A stretch of 64,000 nucleotides of DNA from an uncultured Lachnospiraceae bacterium (GTDB lineage Bacteria > Bacillota > Clostridia > Lachnospirales > Lachnospiraceae), in contig CAJTMW010000007.1 in NCBI GenBank assembly GCA_910577275.1, positions 137,853 to 201,852 of the forward strand, in the 5' to 3' direction. A program made the translations under genes and the position numbers. Positions 1-7,148 of the stretch are shown here, in pieces. How positions within the stretch are numbered: the first letter of the stretch is position 1; each line of letters begins with the position of its first letter. The notes beneath the pieces are model-generated. The model saw only the letters and a list, made by a program, of their open reading frames with translations. It searched no databases and was not told where the DNA came from.

Positions 1-1669
1 TAAGGCGCAGAGCGTCCGCACCGTACTTTTCTATAATTTCAAGAGGGTCGATGCCGTTGCCGAGAGACTTGCTCATCTTCCGCCCCAGCGAATCCCGCAC
101 CAGCCCGTGGAAAAGAACCGTATGGAACGGCTTTTCCTTCATCTGCTCGTAGCCGGAAAAAATCATCCTGATAACCCAGAAAAAGATGATATCATATCCC
201 GTAACCAGCACGTCCGTGGGATAGAAATATTTCAAATCCTCCGTCTGCTCCGGCCACCCCAGAGTGGAAAACGGCCACAGAGCAGAAGAAAACCAGGTAT
301 CCAGCGTGTCGGGGTCCTGGGTGAAATGCCCATGCCCGCACTTCGGACATACCGACGGTTCCTCCTTACTTACCACCGCTTCCCCGCATCTATCGCAGTA
401 ATAAGCGGGAATCCGGTGCCCCCACCAGAGCTGTCTGGAGATACACCAGTCTCTGATATTATCCGTCCAGTTATAATATGTCTTTTCCATTCTTTTGGGA
501 ATCAGCTGAATATCTCCGTTCTTTACGGCCTCCACCGCCGGCTTTATCAGCTCATCCATCTTCACAAACCATTGCTGCTTAATCATAGGCTCGATGGTCG
601 TCTTGCAGCGGTCGTGCGTGCCTACATTGTGGGAATAATCCTCAACCCGGACCAAAAGTCCCATCTCGTCCAGCTCTTTTACAATGGCTTTCCTCGCCTC
701 GTAGCGGTCCATCCCGCAGAATTTACCGCCGTTTTCGTTAATCGTGGCGTCGTCGTTTAAAATATTGACCTCGGGCAGATTATGACGCTTTCCTACCTCA
801 AAGTCGTTGGGGTCATGGGCCGGTGTGATTTTCACCACGCCGGTGCCGAATTCCATATCCACATAGGAATCCGCCACCACGGGGATTTCCCTGTTTACAA
901 TGGGAAGCATCACCTTCTTGCCGATGATGTCCCGATATCTTTCGTCATCAGGATTTACCGCCACCGCCGTATCCCCCAGCATGGTCTCCGGTCTTGTAGT
1001 GGCAAATTCCAGGAATTTTTCAGAGCTCACGCTGCCGTCTTCTTCAATCAGCGGATACTTGATATGCCAGAAATGCCCCGCCTGCTCCTCGTACACTACC
1101 TCCGCGTCGGAGATAGAGGTGTTGCAGACCGGACACCAGTTGATAATCCTGCTACCCTTGTAAATCCAGCCCTTTTCGTGCATCTTGCAGAAAACTTCCG
1201 TTACCGCCTTATTGCACCCCTCGTCCATGGTAAAACGCTCCCTGTCCCAGTCACAGGAGGAGCCCAGCTTCTTTAACTGGCCGATAATACGTCCGCCGTA
1301 TTCCTTCTTCCATTCCCATGCCCGCTCAAGAAAGCCCTCCCGTCCGAGGTCCTCCTTGTTAATGCCTTCTTCCTTCAGCTTTTCGATAATTTTAACCTCT
1401 GTGGCAATACTTGCATGGTCCGTCCCCGGCTGCCAGAGGGCGTTATATCCCTGCATTCTCCTGAAACGGATTAAAATGTCCTGCATGGTGTTGTCCAGGG
1501 CATGGCCCATGTGAAGCTGTCCCGTAATATTCGGGGGCGGAATCACAATGGTAAAAGGCTTTTTGTCATAATCCACTTCCGCATGGAAATATTTTTTGTC
1601 CAGCCACTTCTGATATAATCTGTCTTCAATCCCCTTGGGGTCATAAGTCTTTGCAAGTTCTTTACTCAT
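1..1669 (-). CDS. valS: valine--tRNA ligase, 3' end beyond the window
   Basis: Class I aminoacyl-tRNA synthetase that charges tRNA-Val in the cytoplasm. About 556 N-terminal codons are present; the gene runs off the left edge. The protein starts MSKELAKTYDPKGIED, then has the class I HIGH-type motif (HMGHALD, near residue 50) after the proline-rich PPPNITG loop. The KMSKS signature is intact near the left edge (GRKMSKSLGNGIDPLEI). The ATG at 1667-1669 follows a GAGGA-like SD on the minus strand. No T-box motif was found in the roughly 300 bases upstream, although many clostridial valS genes have one; that leader instead holds inverted repeats. The family call is secure from the two signature motifs together. 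Confidence 0.95.
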   Translation of the reverse strand, partial: MSKELAKTYDPKGIEDRLYQKWLDKKYFHAEVDYDKKPFTIVIPPPNITGQLHMGHALDNTMQDILIRFRRMQGYNALWQPGTDHASIATEVKIIEKLKEEGINKEDLGREGFLERAWEWKKEYGGRIIGQLKKLGSSCDWDRERFTMDEGCNKAVTEVFCKMHEKGWIYKGSRIINWCPVCNTSISDAEVVYEEQAGHFWHIKYPLIEEDGSVSSEKFLEFATTRPETMLGDTAVAVNPDDERYRDIIGKKVMLPIVNREIPVVADSYVDMEFGTGVVKITPAHDPNDFEVGKRHNLPEVNILNDDATINENGGKFCGMDRYEARKAIVKELDEMGLLVRVEDYSHNVGTHDRCKTTIEPMIKQQWFVKMDELIKPAVEAVKNGDIQLIPKRMEKTYYNWTDNIRDWCISRQLWWGHRIPAYYCDRCGEAVVSKEEPSVCPKCGHGHFTQDPDTLDTWFSSALWPFSTLGWPEQTEDLKYFYPTDVLVTGYDIIFFWVIRMIFSGYEQMKEKPFHTVLFHGLVRDSLGRKMSKSLGNGIDPLEIIEKYGADALRL

Positions 1670-1739
1670 GGTTCTCCTCATTTCTGCGCTGCTTTCTGCG
1701 CATATCCAGTTTGTGGATGCAACGCAGACACAAACCTGT

Positions 1740-1766
1740 GAGTGAAAGATTGATAATCTTTCACTC
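1740..1766. repeat. 12-bp inverted repeat with 3-nt loop in the valS leader
   Basis: Perfect 12-bp arms (1740-1751 and 1755-1766) around the trinucleotide GAT. It lies about 70 bases upstream of the valS start. On the plus strand a pyrimidine run follows, but no plus-strand gene ends here, so it is more likely a leader hairpin of valS or an operator than a terminator. Confidence 0.6.
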
Positions 1767-1801
1767 TTTCTCTCTATACTTTCTCATTTATTCCCGCGAG
1801 C

Positions 1802-1916
1802 AATGAGTCAAGCGGATGCGGAGCATCCATTTGACGAATGCCGCGAGGGTCAATACCCCGCAGCTCTGCTGCGTTGCAAGTTTGATGCCCCGTCAGCTTG
1901 CTGCGGGGTATTTGAC
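1802..1916. repeat. compound palindromic element between valS and the epimerase gene
   Basis: Two nested inverted-repeat blocks. 1807-1835 can fold as an imperfect hairpin whose ends read GTCAA and TTTGAC. 1849-1864 pairs with 1901-1916 (CTGCGGGGTATTTGAC), with further CTGC/GCAG pairing inside. This accounts for most of the roughly 316-base gene-free stretch 1670-1985. It looks like a copy of an interspersed palindromic repeat rather than coding DNA. Confidence 0.55.
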
Positions 1917-1985
1917 TTTGTACGCTTTAGACCGCCGGAACCCTGCCGCCGGAAAGCGTCTGTTTCTTTGCCCAGGATGCGCCGT

Positions 1986-2867
1986 CTACACGGTAATCCG
2001 ATAAGCCGTCTTCCAGACCTCTCCCGGCTCCGCAATATTTCCCCACTCGCGCTCCTTCAAATCGCCTGTAAAGCCCTCTCTGTCGCACCTGCCGTACCAT
2101 GGCTCGATACAGATAAAAGGCGCTGCGTGAGCCGGCGTCCAGATGCCGTAAACGGGCGCATCCATGGTAACAGTGACGTAAGGCTTTTTATCCGCGCCGC
2201 ATAACGCCACCTTACCCACCTGATAATCCTCAAGCAGAAGCGTATCGCAGTCAAACAAATGCTCTGTCACCGCCAGATAACCCTCTTCCAGTTCATAAGT
2301 GTCCTTCTCGTCTATCACCAGCCCGTCATGAATTCTGGTGCTTGCAAAGCTGCCCGCAGCTTTGTCCGGCCCGCCAAAGTAAATAAAACAGTCCGACTTT
2401 TCCTCTCCCGGCGCTATCGGACAGTTGAAAGCCGGGTGTGCGCCAATAGAAAAGGGTAGCGCTTCTTTGCCGGGATTTTCCACCTCCCAGAGAACCTCCA
2501 CACCCTCAGCCAAAAGGCGGTAGCCGATTTTTAACACAAATTTGAAGGGAAACCTTGCCCTCGTCTCCTCATTGTCATTTACCGCAAACCAAATCTCATT
2601 TTCCGTCTGCGAAACCAGCTCAAATTCCATATCCCTTGCAAAGCCATGCTGATTCATGGAGTAGGTTTTTCCCCCTGTCCGGTACTCCTTCCGGTTCACC
2701 GAACCCACGAAAGGAAACAGAACCGGCGCTGTCCTTCCCCAGAAAGCCGGGTCGGCCTTCCACATATACTCTGCGCCCGTGCTTAACTTTTTAAGGGATT
2801 TCAGTTCCGCTCCCTTTGAATGAATTTCAATTGCAACTGCTTCGTTTTTTAAATTGTATACTGCCAT
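1986..2867 (-). CDS. aldose 1-epimerase family protein (YeaD/GalM-like)
   Basis: 293 residues, the usual size for the galactose-mutarotase-like beta-sandwich family that interconverts alpha and beta anomers of sugars or hexose-6-phosphates in the cytoplasm. Family features: WGRTAPVLFPFVG near residue 45, a conserved His in NQHGFARD (about residue 74), the second His in GAHPAFNC (about 144) and the acidic C-terminal ICIEPWYGRCD segment. The ATG at 2865-2867 follows GGAGGGG on the minus strand; a TTG five codons upstream overlaps that SD and was rejected. It stands alone behind a terminator, and its sugar substrate cannot be told from sequence. Confidence 0.85.
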   Translation of the reverse strand: MAVYNLKNEAVAIEIHSKGAELKSLKKLSTGAEYMWKADPAFWGRTAPVLFPFVGSVNRKEYRTGGKTYSMNQHGFARDMEFELVSQTENEIWFAVNDNEETRARFPFKFVLKIGYRLLAEGVEVLWEVENPGKEALPFSIGAHPAFNCPIAPGEEKSDCFIYFGGPDKAAGSFASTRIHDGLVIDEKDTYELEEGYLAVTEHLFDCDTLLLEDYQVGKVALCGADKKPYVTVTMDAPVYGIWTPAHAAPFICIEPWYGRCDREGFTGDLKEREWGNIAEPGEVWKTAYRITV

Positions 2868-2908
2868 AATGCGCCCCTCCAACCTTCTTACGTTTATCCT
2901 TCAACTTT

Positions 2909-2943
2909 CAAAAAAAGCTGCCTAAAATCTTAAGCAGCTTTTC
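2909..2943 (-). terminator. rho-independent terminator downstream of the 188-residue protein gene
   Basis: Minus-strand hairpin with arms AAGCTGC (2915-2921) and GCAGCTT (2934-2940), followed by a run of seven T on the minus strand. Confidence 0.8.
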
Positions 2944-2958
2944 CGTCATTCTTTCTTG

Positions 2959-3525
2959 CTACGCCGTCATATTCATCTGATAGGCCTCAATCGCCCGCTG
3001 TATCTGAAACAGATTCCTCTCCGGCTGGGCGCTGAACATCTGCTCCCGTTCGTCAGCAATCCCGTTCGCCGCGCTCTTAGCCGCACTGTCCAAAGCGCTG
3101 ACCGGTTTAAAATCCTCCCTGACCTCCGAAGCGCCTAACTCCCTTGCAGAGTTCCTTATGCCTGCTGCTGCCGCCCTGACCTGGGCTTCTTCCGGGTTCT
3201 TCGTCCTTCCTGCCGTCTCCGCCGCATCAGAATCATTGAACGCCTCTCCCGCCTCTTCAAGATTTTCCATTACCTCGTCAGGCTTCATGATTCTGGAGGC
3301 ATTCCGCCGCCCTTCCCACATCTGCCTTTCCAGAACGTCGCTAAAATTAACGGTCTGTCCCTTTTTCAGCGGATTTTCATTTAAGCTTTCATCTGATAAT
3401 GCGGAAAAATCCGTCCTGCCCGAAGTCAAATCGTCGCCAATCGACGATACCCGGGAAAGGCTGTCCGCATTTACCATGTTTGCATTATAAATATACGGTC
3501 TGAAACTCACCGCTCCTATCTGCAT
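2959..3525 (-). CDS. uncharacterised 188-residue protein, possibly flagellum-related
   Basis: Not recognised with certainty. It has no signal peptide or membrane segment. It begins MQIGAVSFRPYIYN, contains a Ser/Asp/Asn-rich section, then NPLKKGQTVNFSDVLERQM (about residues 50-72), and ends in a helix IQRAIEAYQMNMTA. The N-terminal hydrophobic start, the NPL/KGQ segment and the amphipathic C-terminal tail remind me of small flagellar axial or hook-length proteins, but no flagellar neighbour is present, so this is only a suggestion. It is a monocistronic unit with a strong promoter (3576-3604) and its own terminator (2909-2943), so it is very likely expressed. SD AAAGGAG lies 11 bases before the ATG. 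Confidence 0.7.
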   Translation of the reverse strand: MQIGAVSFRPYIYNANMVNADSLSRVSSIGDDLTSGRTDFSALSDESLNENPLKKGQTVNFSDVLERQMWEGRRNASRIMKPDEVMENLEEAGEAFNDSDAAETAGRTKNPEEAQVRAAAAGIRNSARELGASEVREDFKPVSALDSAAKSAANGIADEREQMFSAQPERNLFQIQRAIEAYQMNMTA

Positions 3526-3575
3526 GACTGTGACTGCTCCTTTCGTGCTGTGTGTAATACTTTTTGTGTGTTTCT

Positions 3576-3604
3576 ATTATAATGTACATAAGGGGCAAAG
3601 TCAA
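3576..3604 (-). promoter_or_regulatory. sigma-A promoter of the 188-residue protein gene
   Basis: Minus-strand TTGACT (3599-3604), 17-bp spacer, TATAAT (3576-3581). This near-consensus promoter lies about 50 bases upstream of the ATG. Confidence 0.85.
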
Positions 3605-3658
3605 TAATGGGGGGAGGGGGAAATGAAAATCAAATTATCCAATCTGCTTCCCTATATA

Positions 3659-3961
3659 TTACTCTGCATTTTCATATCCGCTTTTTAACTCAATAAATTC
3701 ATATTCCGTATCATTTTCATTGCCTTCCTCCTCATCATATAACCATCCATACGGACTATTATACAAATAATTTCGTTCTCCCGGTTCCTTATACAAATAA
3801 TTACTCTCTTCCTCATACGTATACTTTGCGTTTTTCCTGATATCATCTATACTTTCGTATTCCCCGTTTTCAGCCGTTTTTATATAATTATTTTCTGCCC
3901 AAACTGCCAAACCAATTATAAATAGAATTGCTAATAATATGAAAGGTGCTCGTTTATTCAT
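3659..3961 (-). CDS. uncharacterised 100-residue membrane-anchored or secreted protein
   Basis: Starts MNKRAPFILLAILFIIGLAVWA, a clear signal anchor or signal peptide (residues 4-22). The rest is hydrophilic, acidic and rich in Tyr, Glu and Asn, with a duplicated NYLYKEPGER/NYLYNSPYGW-like pattern near residues 52-74. No lipobox cysteine is visible. The ATG is preceded by GGGAGG at good spacing, so it is probably a real gene. It is visibly more AT-rich than the GC-balanced genes around it, like the neighbouring carbamoyltransferase, which suggests both came in together. Function unknown. Confidence 0.65.
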   Translation of the reverse strand: MNKRAPFILLAILFIIGLAVWAENNYIKTAENGEYESIDDIRKNAKYTYEEESNYLYKEPGERNYLYNSPYGWLYDEEEGNENDTEYEFIELKSGYENAE

Positions 3962-4029
3962 AATTATAATTTTCCTCCCTGCTATTCATATAATGAAGGA
4001 ATCGTCTACTTATTTCCTTCCTCTCAAAA

Positions 4030-4140
4030 TTACAGTCTCGCCTTTAATTCCTCAAGCATTTGCATTGCCGTCAAAGCATCATATTCCATTGAATCAAAGC
4101 TGTCACCTCCCCATGCCAAAATAGCCCCACAATTTATCGG
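4030..4140 (-). pseudogene. possible coding remnant after the carbamoyltransferase
   Basis: An open frame of 36 codons without a credible start, overlapping the carbamoyltransferase stop in another frame. It reads like natural protein (AILAWGGDSFDSMEYDALT, then a Leu/Glu-rich helix) and ends in TAA. It may be the decayed tail of a lost gene; I do not recognise the family. Chance coding potential is also possible over this length. Confidence 0.25.
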
Positions 4141-4964
4141 GTTAAACAATAAATCATAATTGCCTGTTGTACCTTTAACAGATATTTCTTGAATTCATAT
4201 CCCACAAAATAATCCGATTGTATAACATCCTCAGAAACCTCTTCTCCCCTGTAAAATGGCGGGCACGGGTTTAATATTGCTCCCTTATTTGCCTTTTCCA
4301 TAACCTGCGTTGTAACTTTACATTTCTGAAAATCAGCGAGAGCATCTGCCGGTAATGAATCAGTACAGACAATATCCTTGCCGGTAACTGCTTTCTCTAT
4401 ATCATAATGCGACACCAGCCCGTCGATTTCATAACCTTTGCCGCAACATTGTTCCAGGTCGAACCCCATCACCTCTGCCGCCTCTTTCCAGGCATACCCT
4501 ATATTTCCGTTTTCTCCGCAAAAAAGGAATTTATCTTCTCTGAAATTTCTTCTTATCTTAGAAAGCGCATACAAATCAGAAAGAATTTCACATGGATGAT
4601 TGCTATCTGTCATTGCATTAATAACCGGAACAGTGGAATATCCTGCGATTTTTTCCAGAACATGAATATCTTTATGACGCACAATCACAATATCCGCCCA
4701 AAGATTTAAGTATCCGAAAACATCCTGCAAATCTTCTTTTTTATCGAGCGTTTCTGTCGGAAATAAAACAGACTGTCCGCCTAAGAGATAAATCCCCTTT
4801 TCAAAGGTTACTCTCGTTCGGATGCTGTTATTTGGAAAAAACATCACAGCAGTTTTTCCTCTGAGAAAATCTTTATATTTTCCTTCTGATATTTCATCTG
4901 CAATTTTAAAAATCTCAGATATCTCATCTATATGATAGTCTGTCAGCCGTATAAGGTTCTTCAT
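4134..4964 (-). CDS. divergent aspartate/ornithine carbamoyltransferase family protein
   Basis: 276 residues with the two-domain ATCase/OTCase layout: an N-terminal carbamoyl-phosphate domain and a C-terminal domain, shorter than the usual 305-335. Visible landmarks: NNSIRTRVTFE (residues 45-55) where the family normally has S-T/G-R-T-R, HPCEILSDL (123-131) matching the OTCase HPCQ region, and NPCPPFYRGEEV (232-243) in place of the usual HCLPA..RGEEV. The ornithine-specific SMG motif is not visible. The carbamoyl-phosphate fold is therefore clear, but the acceptor amine is unknown. There is no arginine or pyrimidine gene nearby. It is more AT-rich than its neighbours. A terminator sits just upstream, so expression needs read-through or a promoter I could not place. 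SD GGAGA precedes the ATG. Confidence 0.75.
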   Translation of the reverse strand: MKNLIRLTDYHIDEISEIFKIADEISEGKYKDFLRGKTAVMFFPNNSIRTRVTFEKGIYLLGGQSVLFPTETLDKKEDLQDVFGYLNLWADIVIVRHKDIHVLEKIAGYSTVPVINAMTDSNHPCEILSDLYALSKIRRNFREDKFLFCGENGNIGYAWKEAAEVMGFDLEQCCGKGYEIDGLVSHYDIEKAVTGKDIVCTDSLPADALADFQKCKVTTQVMEKANKGAILNPCPPFYRGEEVSEDVIQSDYFVGYEFKKYLLKVQQAIMIYCLTR

Positions 4965-4984
4965 GATGAATTATCTCCTCTGTA

Positions 4985-5021
4985 CGAAAAACGGAGAGAA
5001 GAACACATACGCTTCTCTCCG
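4985..5021 (-). terminator. terminator after the HdeD-like gene
   Basis: Minus-strand hairpin with 10-bp arms CGGAGAGAAG and CTTCTCTCCG (4992-5021) followed by TTTTTC. It closes the truA-vanZ-like-hdeD-like unit, only about 20 bases before the carbamoyltransferase ATG. Confidence 0.85.
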
Positions 5022-5059
5022 CTTTCCCTCATCGCCGTTTCCACACACCAAACGGCCAG

Positions 5060-5644
5060 TCACTCCTCCACGTCCACATAATCCACGTCAATAATTTTTT
5101 CCTTATCCCGCTTCACCTTAAACACCCTTGACAAAATCCAGATATCGGACACGCCATCATAGATAAGGAAGATTCCGATAAACCGCACCACGGTTTCCGC
5201 CACTTCAAATGGATTATAGACGAGAATCCCTCCAAGAACCCCCGTAAGCGCTCCAAACAGAAAAGCAAGCCACCATCTGTCATAGCCGTCCTTCTTAAGC
5301 GCAATCGCCTGCACCACGTTATGTACCCCGTGTATCGCTATCAGAACCCCCACAATCACGGGAACCGCCATGATAATCATTTCAGGACTTGTCAAAATCC
5401 AGATTCCGATTACCGCAAGGACAATGCCAAAGACCATCATGCCCTGAGAAAGCATGGTCCTTTCCTTATTTATCAGATACAATATCATTTGCACCAGCCC
5501 GTATATGAGCAGCATGCCCCCAAGCAGGGTGCAGACAATCCGCATGGTTGTGCCCGGCCAGATGAGAAGCACAAGCCCAAGAAGCGTGCAAAGCCCCGCC
5601 GAAATCGTATAATTTGCTTTCAATCCTTTTAAAAAATCCGACAT
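5060..5644 (-). CDS. HdeD-like DUF308 membrane protein
   Basis: 194 residues, almost wholly hydrophobic, with about six transmembrane helices (roughly residues 15-35, 38-58, 68-86, 91-111, 127-146 and 152-172) arranged as repeated pairs, as in the HdeD/DUF308 family. A charged cytoplasmic tail (KVKRDKEKIIDVDYVDVEE) follows. HdeD in Escherichia coli is linked to acid resistance, but the role in Firmicutes is not established. The ATG at 5642-5644 has GGAG eight bases away; a GTG three codons upstream overlaps the SD and was rejected. It lies 18 bases after the VanZ-like gene and is probably cotranscribed with it. Confidence 0.75.
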   Translation of the reverse strand: MSDFLKGLKANYTISAGLCTLLGLVLLIWPGTTMRIVCTLLGGMLLIYGLVQMILYLINKERTMLSQGMMVFGIVLAVIGIWILTSPEMIIMAVPVIVGVLIAIHGVHNVVQAIALKKDGYDRWWLAFLFGALTGVLGGILVYNPFEVAETVVRFIGIFLIYDGVSDIWILSRVFKVKRDKEKIIDVDYVDVEE

Positions 5645-5662
5645 GTCATTCACTCCTTTTCT

Positions 5663-6151
5663 TTATTTCCGTCTTTTTTCATACCGCTTTTTTAAAGCTT
5701 CATATGCCCTGTAAACCAGATAGCCCAAAACCGCCCCGAAGCAGTTGAGGAGAATATCGTCCACGTCAAATGCCCCGAAAGCGCTGAAAAGCTGGAAAAC
5801 CTCTATTCCCACCACAAGGAAAAATGCCTGAAACAGCATCATCCAAAAGCACTTCTCCCTTTTTATCACATAGGGCAGAAGAAATCCAAAGGGGACAAAG
5901 GCAACAATATTTCCCACCAGATTTTCAAAGCTGTTGAGTTTATAGGAATAATCTATATACATACGTATGGTTTTAAACAACGTAAAATTAGCCGTATCAA
6001 GTCCCTCCAGAATCACTTCCTTCCGCCAGGAGGCCGCAATCGCCTGCAGCTGTTCCAGAGGGTATTTGAAGATAATCACTTTTATCAGCACCAGCAGATA
6101 AAGAAAAAAGATGAGTCTGACATGTTTCCTAAGAAACTGTCTGATATTCAC
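5663..6151 (-). CDS. VanZ-like family membrane protein
   Basis: 162 residues with four predicted membrane helices. The VanZ-like core is visible: NLVGNIVAFVPFGFLLP (about residues 79-95), then EVFQLFSAFGAFDVDDILLN (about 116-135), the conserved Glu/Gln/Asp pattern of the family. VanZ proteins give low-level teicoplanin resistance in enterococci; most clostridial members are of unknown role in the cell envelope. It starts with GTG, and its first base is the last base of the truA stop codon (TAGTG), so it is translationally coupled to truA. Confidence 0.8.
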   Translation of the reverse strand: MNIRQFLRKHVRLIFFLYLLVLIKVIIFKYPLEQLQAIAASWRKEVILEGLDTANFTLFKTIRMYIDYSYKLNSFENLVGNIVAFVPFGFLLPYVIKREKCFWMMLFQAFFLVVGIEVFQLFSAFGAFDVDDILLNCFGAVLGYLVYRAYEALKKRYEKRRK

Positions 6152-6960
6152 TAATAACGAACCTCCATCAATGTAAGTCCTTTCGCGGGAACCAGTTCCC
6201 CGGCGTTTTCACGCCGGCCCGACTCAAGAATCTCCGCGATATCCTCAGGTTTTCTCTTGTGTAATCCCACTTCCAGAAGTGTTCCGGTCATAATTCTTAC
6301 CATATGGTACAAAAAGCCGTTTCCGCTGTACCAGAAACGAATTTCGTCCTTCGTCCCCGCCGTTTTCATGGATGCGCTTACCGCCTGCTCTATCCGAATT
6401 TCATCAATTGTGCGGACCGTGGACTTTTTCCCCTTTTTCGCGGAGGTAAAAGCCTTGAAATCATGTGTTCCGATAAGATAAGGCAAAGCCTTTTCCATGG
6501 CTTCAATATCCGGTCTCTCTTCCAGAATATGCACATACCGTCTGTCAAATACATGGGGAATACTGGAATTTACCACCCGGTAGCAATAGGTCTTTCCTTT
6601 TGCGTTCAGGCGGCTGTGAAACCGCTCCGATACCTCCCTGATGGAAATCACCGCAATGTCCTCGGGAAGATAAAAATTCATATATTCCATTATTTCCCCG
6701 GCGCTTTTCATTTTATTCGCCGGGCTTTCTCCGCCGTCCGCCCCGTTCTTCTCCGTATTTATGTGAAAATTCGCTACCTGCCCCAGCGCATGGACGCCGG
6801 CGTCCGTTCTTCCCGACGCGTCAACCTCGATTTTCTGTCCCGTCATTTTGGACAGCACCGCTTCCAGCTTTGCCTGTATGGTGTTGTCCGTGTTCCCCTG
6901 TTTCTGCCAGCCCTGGTATCTTGTCCCCTCATACTGCAAAGTTATTTTATAGTTTGCCAC
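6151..6960 (-). CDS. truA: tRNA pseudouridine(38-40) synthase
   Basis: 269 residues. It isomerises uridines 38-40 in the anticodon stem-loop of many tRNAs. The catalytic Asp lies in ASGRTDAGVHALGQ (about residues 48-61), with Tyr in KGKTYCYRV and the C-terminal FLYHMVRIMTGTLLEVG core typical of TruA. A 15- to 20-residue Gly/Ser/Asn-rich stretch (about residues 70-90, ending before the GEIMEYMN segment) looks inserted relative to the family. It is first of a three-gene unit with the VanZ-like and HdeD-like genes. The preceding 170 bases hold a palindromic element, so whether it is transcribed from the dehydrogenase side is unclear. Confidence 0.95.
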   Translation of the reverse strand: MANYKITLQYEGTRYQGWQKQGNTDNTIQAKLEAVLSKMTGQKIEVDASGRTDAGVHALGQVANFHINTEKNGADGGESPANKMKSAGEIMEYMNFYLPEDIAVISIREVSERFHSRLNAKGKTYCYRVVNSSIPHVFDRRYVHILEERPDIEAMEKALPYLIGTHDFKAFTSAKKGKKSTVRTIDEIRIEQAVSASMKTAGTKDEIRFWYSGNGFLYHMVRIMTGTLLEVGLHKRKPEDIAEILESGRRENAGELVPAKGLTLMEVRY

Positions 6961-6980
6961 CTGTCCCCTCCGTTATTCCG

Positions 6981-7148
6981 GTTCCGTATCTACACTTCCC
7001 AGGGATTTTCCCTTATTCCAGTTCCGCAAGCGCCCTTCCGGCGCCGTTTGGGCGGACAAAACTTCCGTCTGTTTTCATCGCCGTAAGTTTGTCCGGGCGC
7101 CATCCGGGCGCTTGCTGTTCTGTTCCGTATCTACACCTCCCAGGGATT
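6981..7148. repeat. palindromic element flanked by 27-bp direct repeats
   Basis: A structured block at about 7008-7121 is flanked by direct repeats 6981-7007 and 7122-7148 that differ at one base. The right-hand copy covers the last codons and stop of the dehydrogenase gene, so the left copy is a duplicated gene tail. Inside, an outer stem (GCAAGCGCCC against GGGCGCTTGC) encloses an inner stem (GGACAAA..CTT against AAG..TTTGTCC). The unit begins AGTTCCGC, as do the two copies at 18586-18804. Confidence 0.75.

Noticed and set aside
107..1514. Long plus-strand reading frames opposite valS
   Set aside because: They are in the shadow of a clear class I synthetase on the other strand; residue composition is Arg/Pro/His-rich and no SD is present.
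1670..1985. T-box for valS
   Set aside because: The GGTGG.ACC motif and a terminator in the right place are absent; the hairpins seen are simple palindromes.
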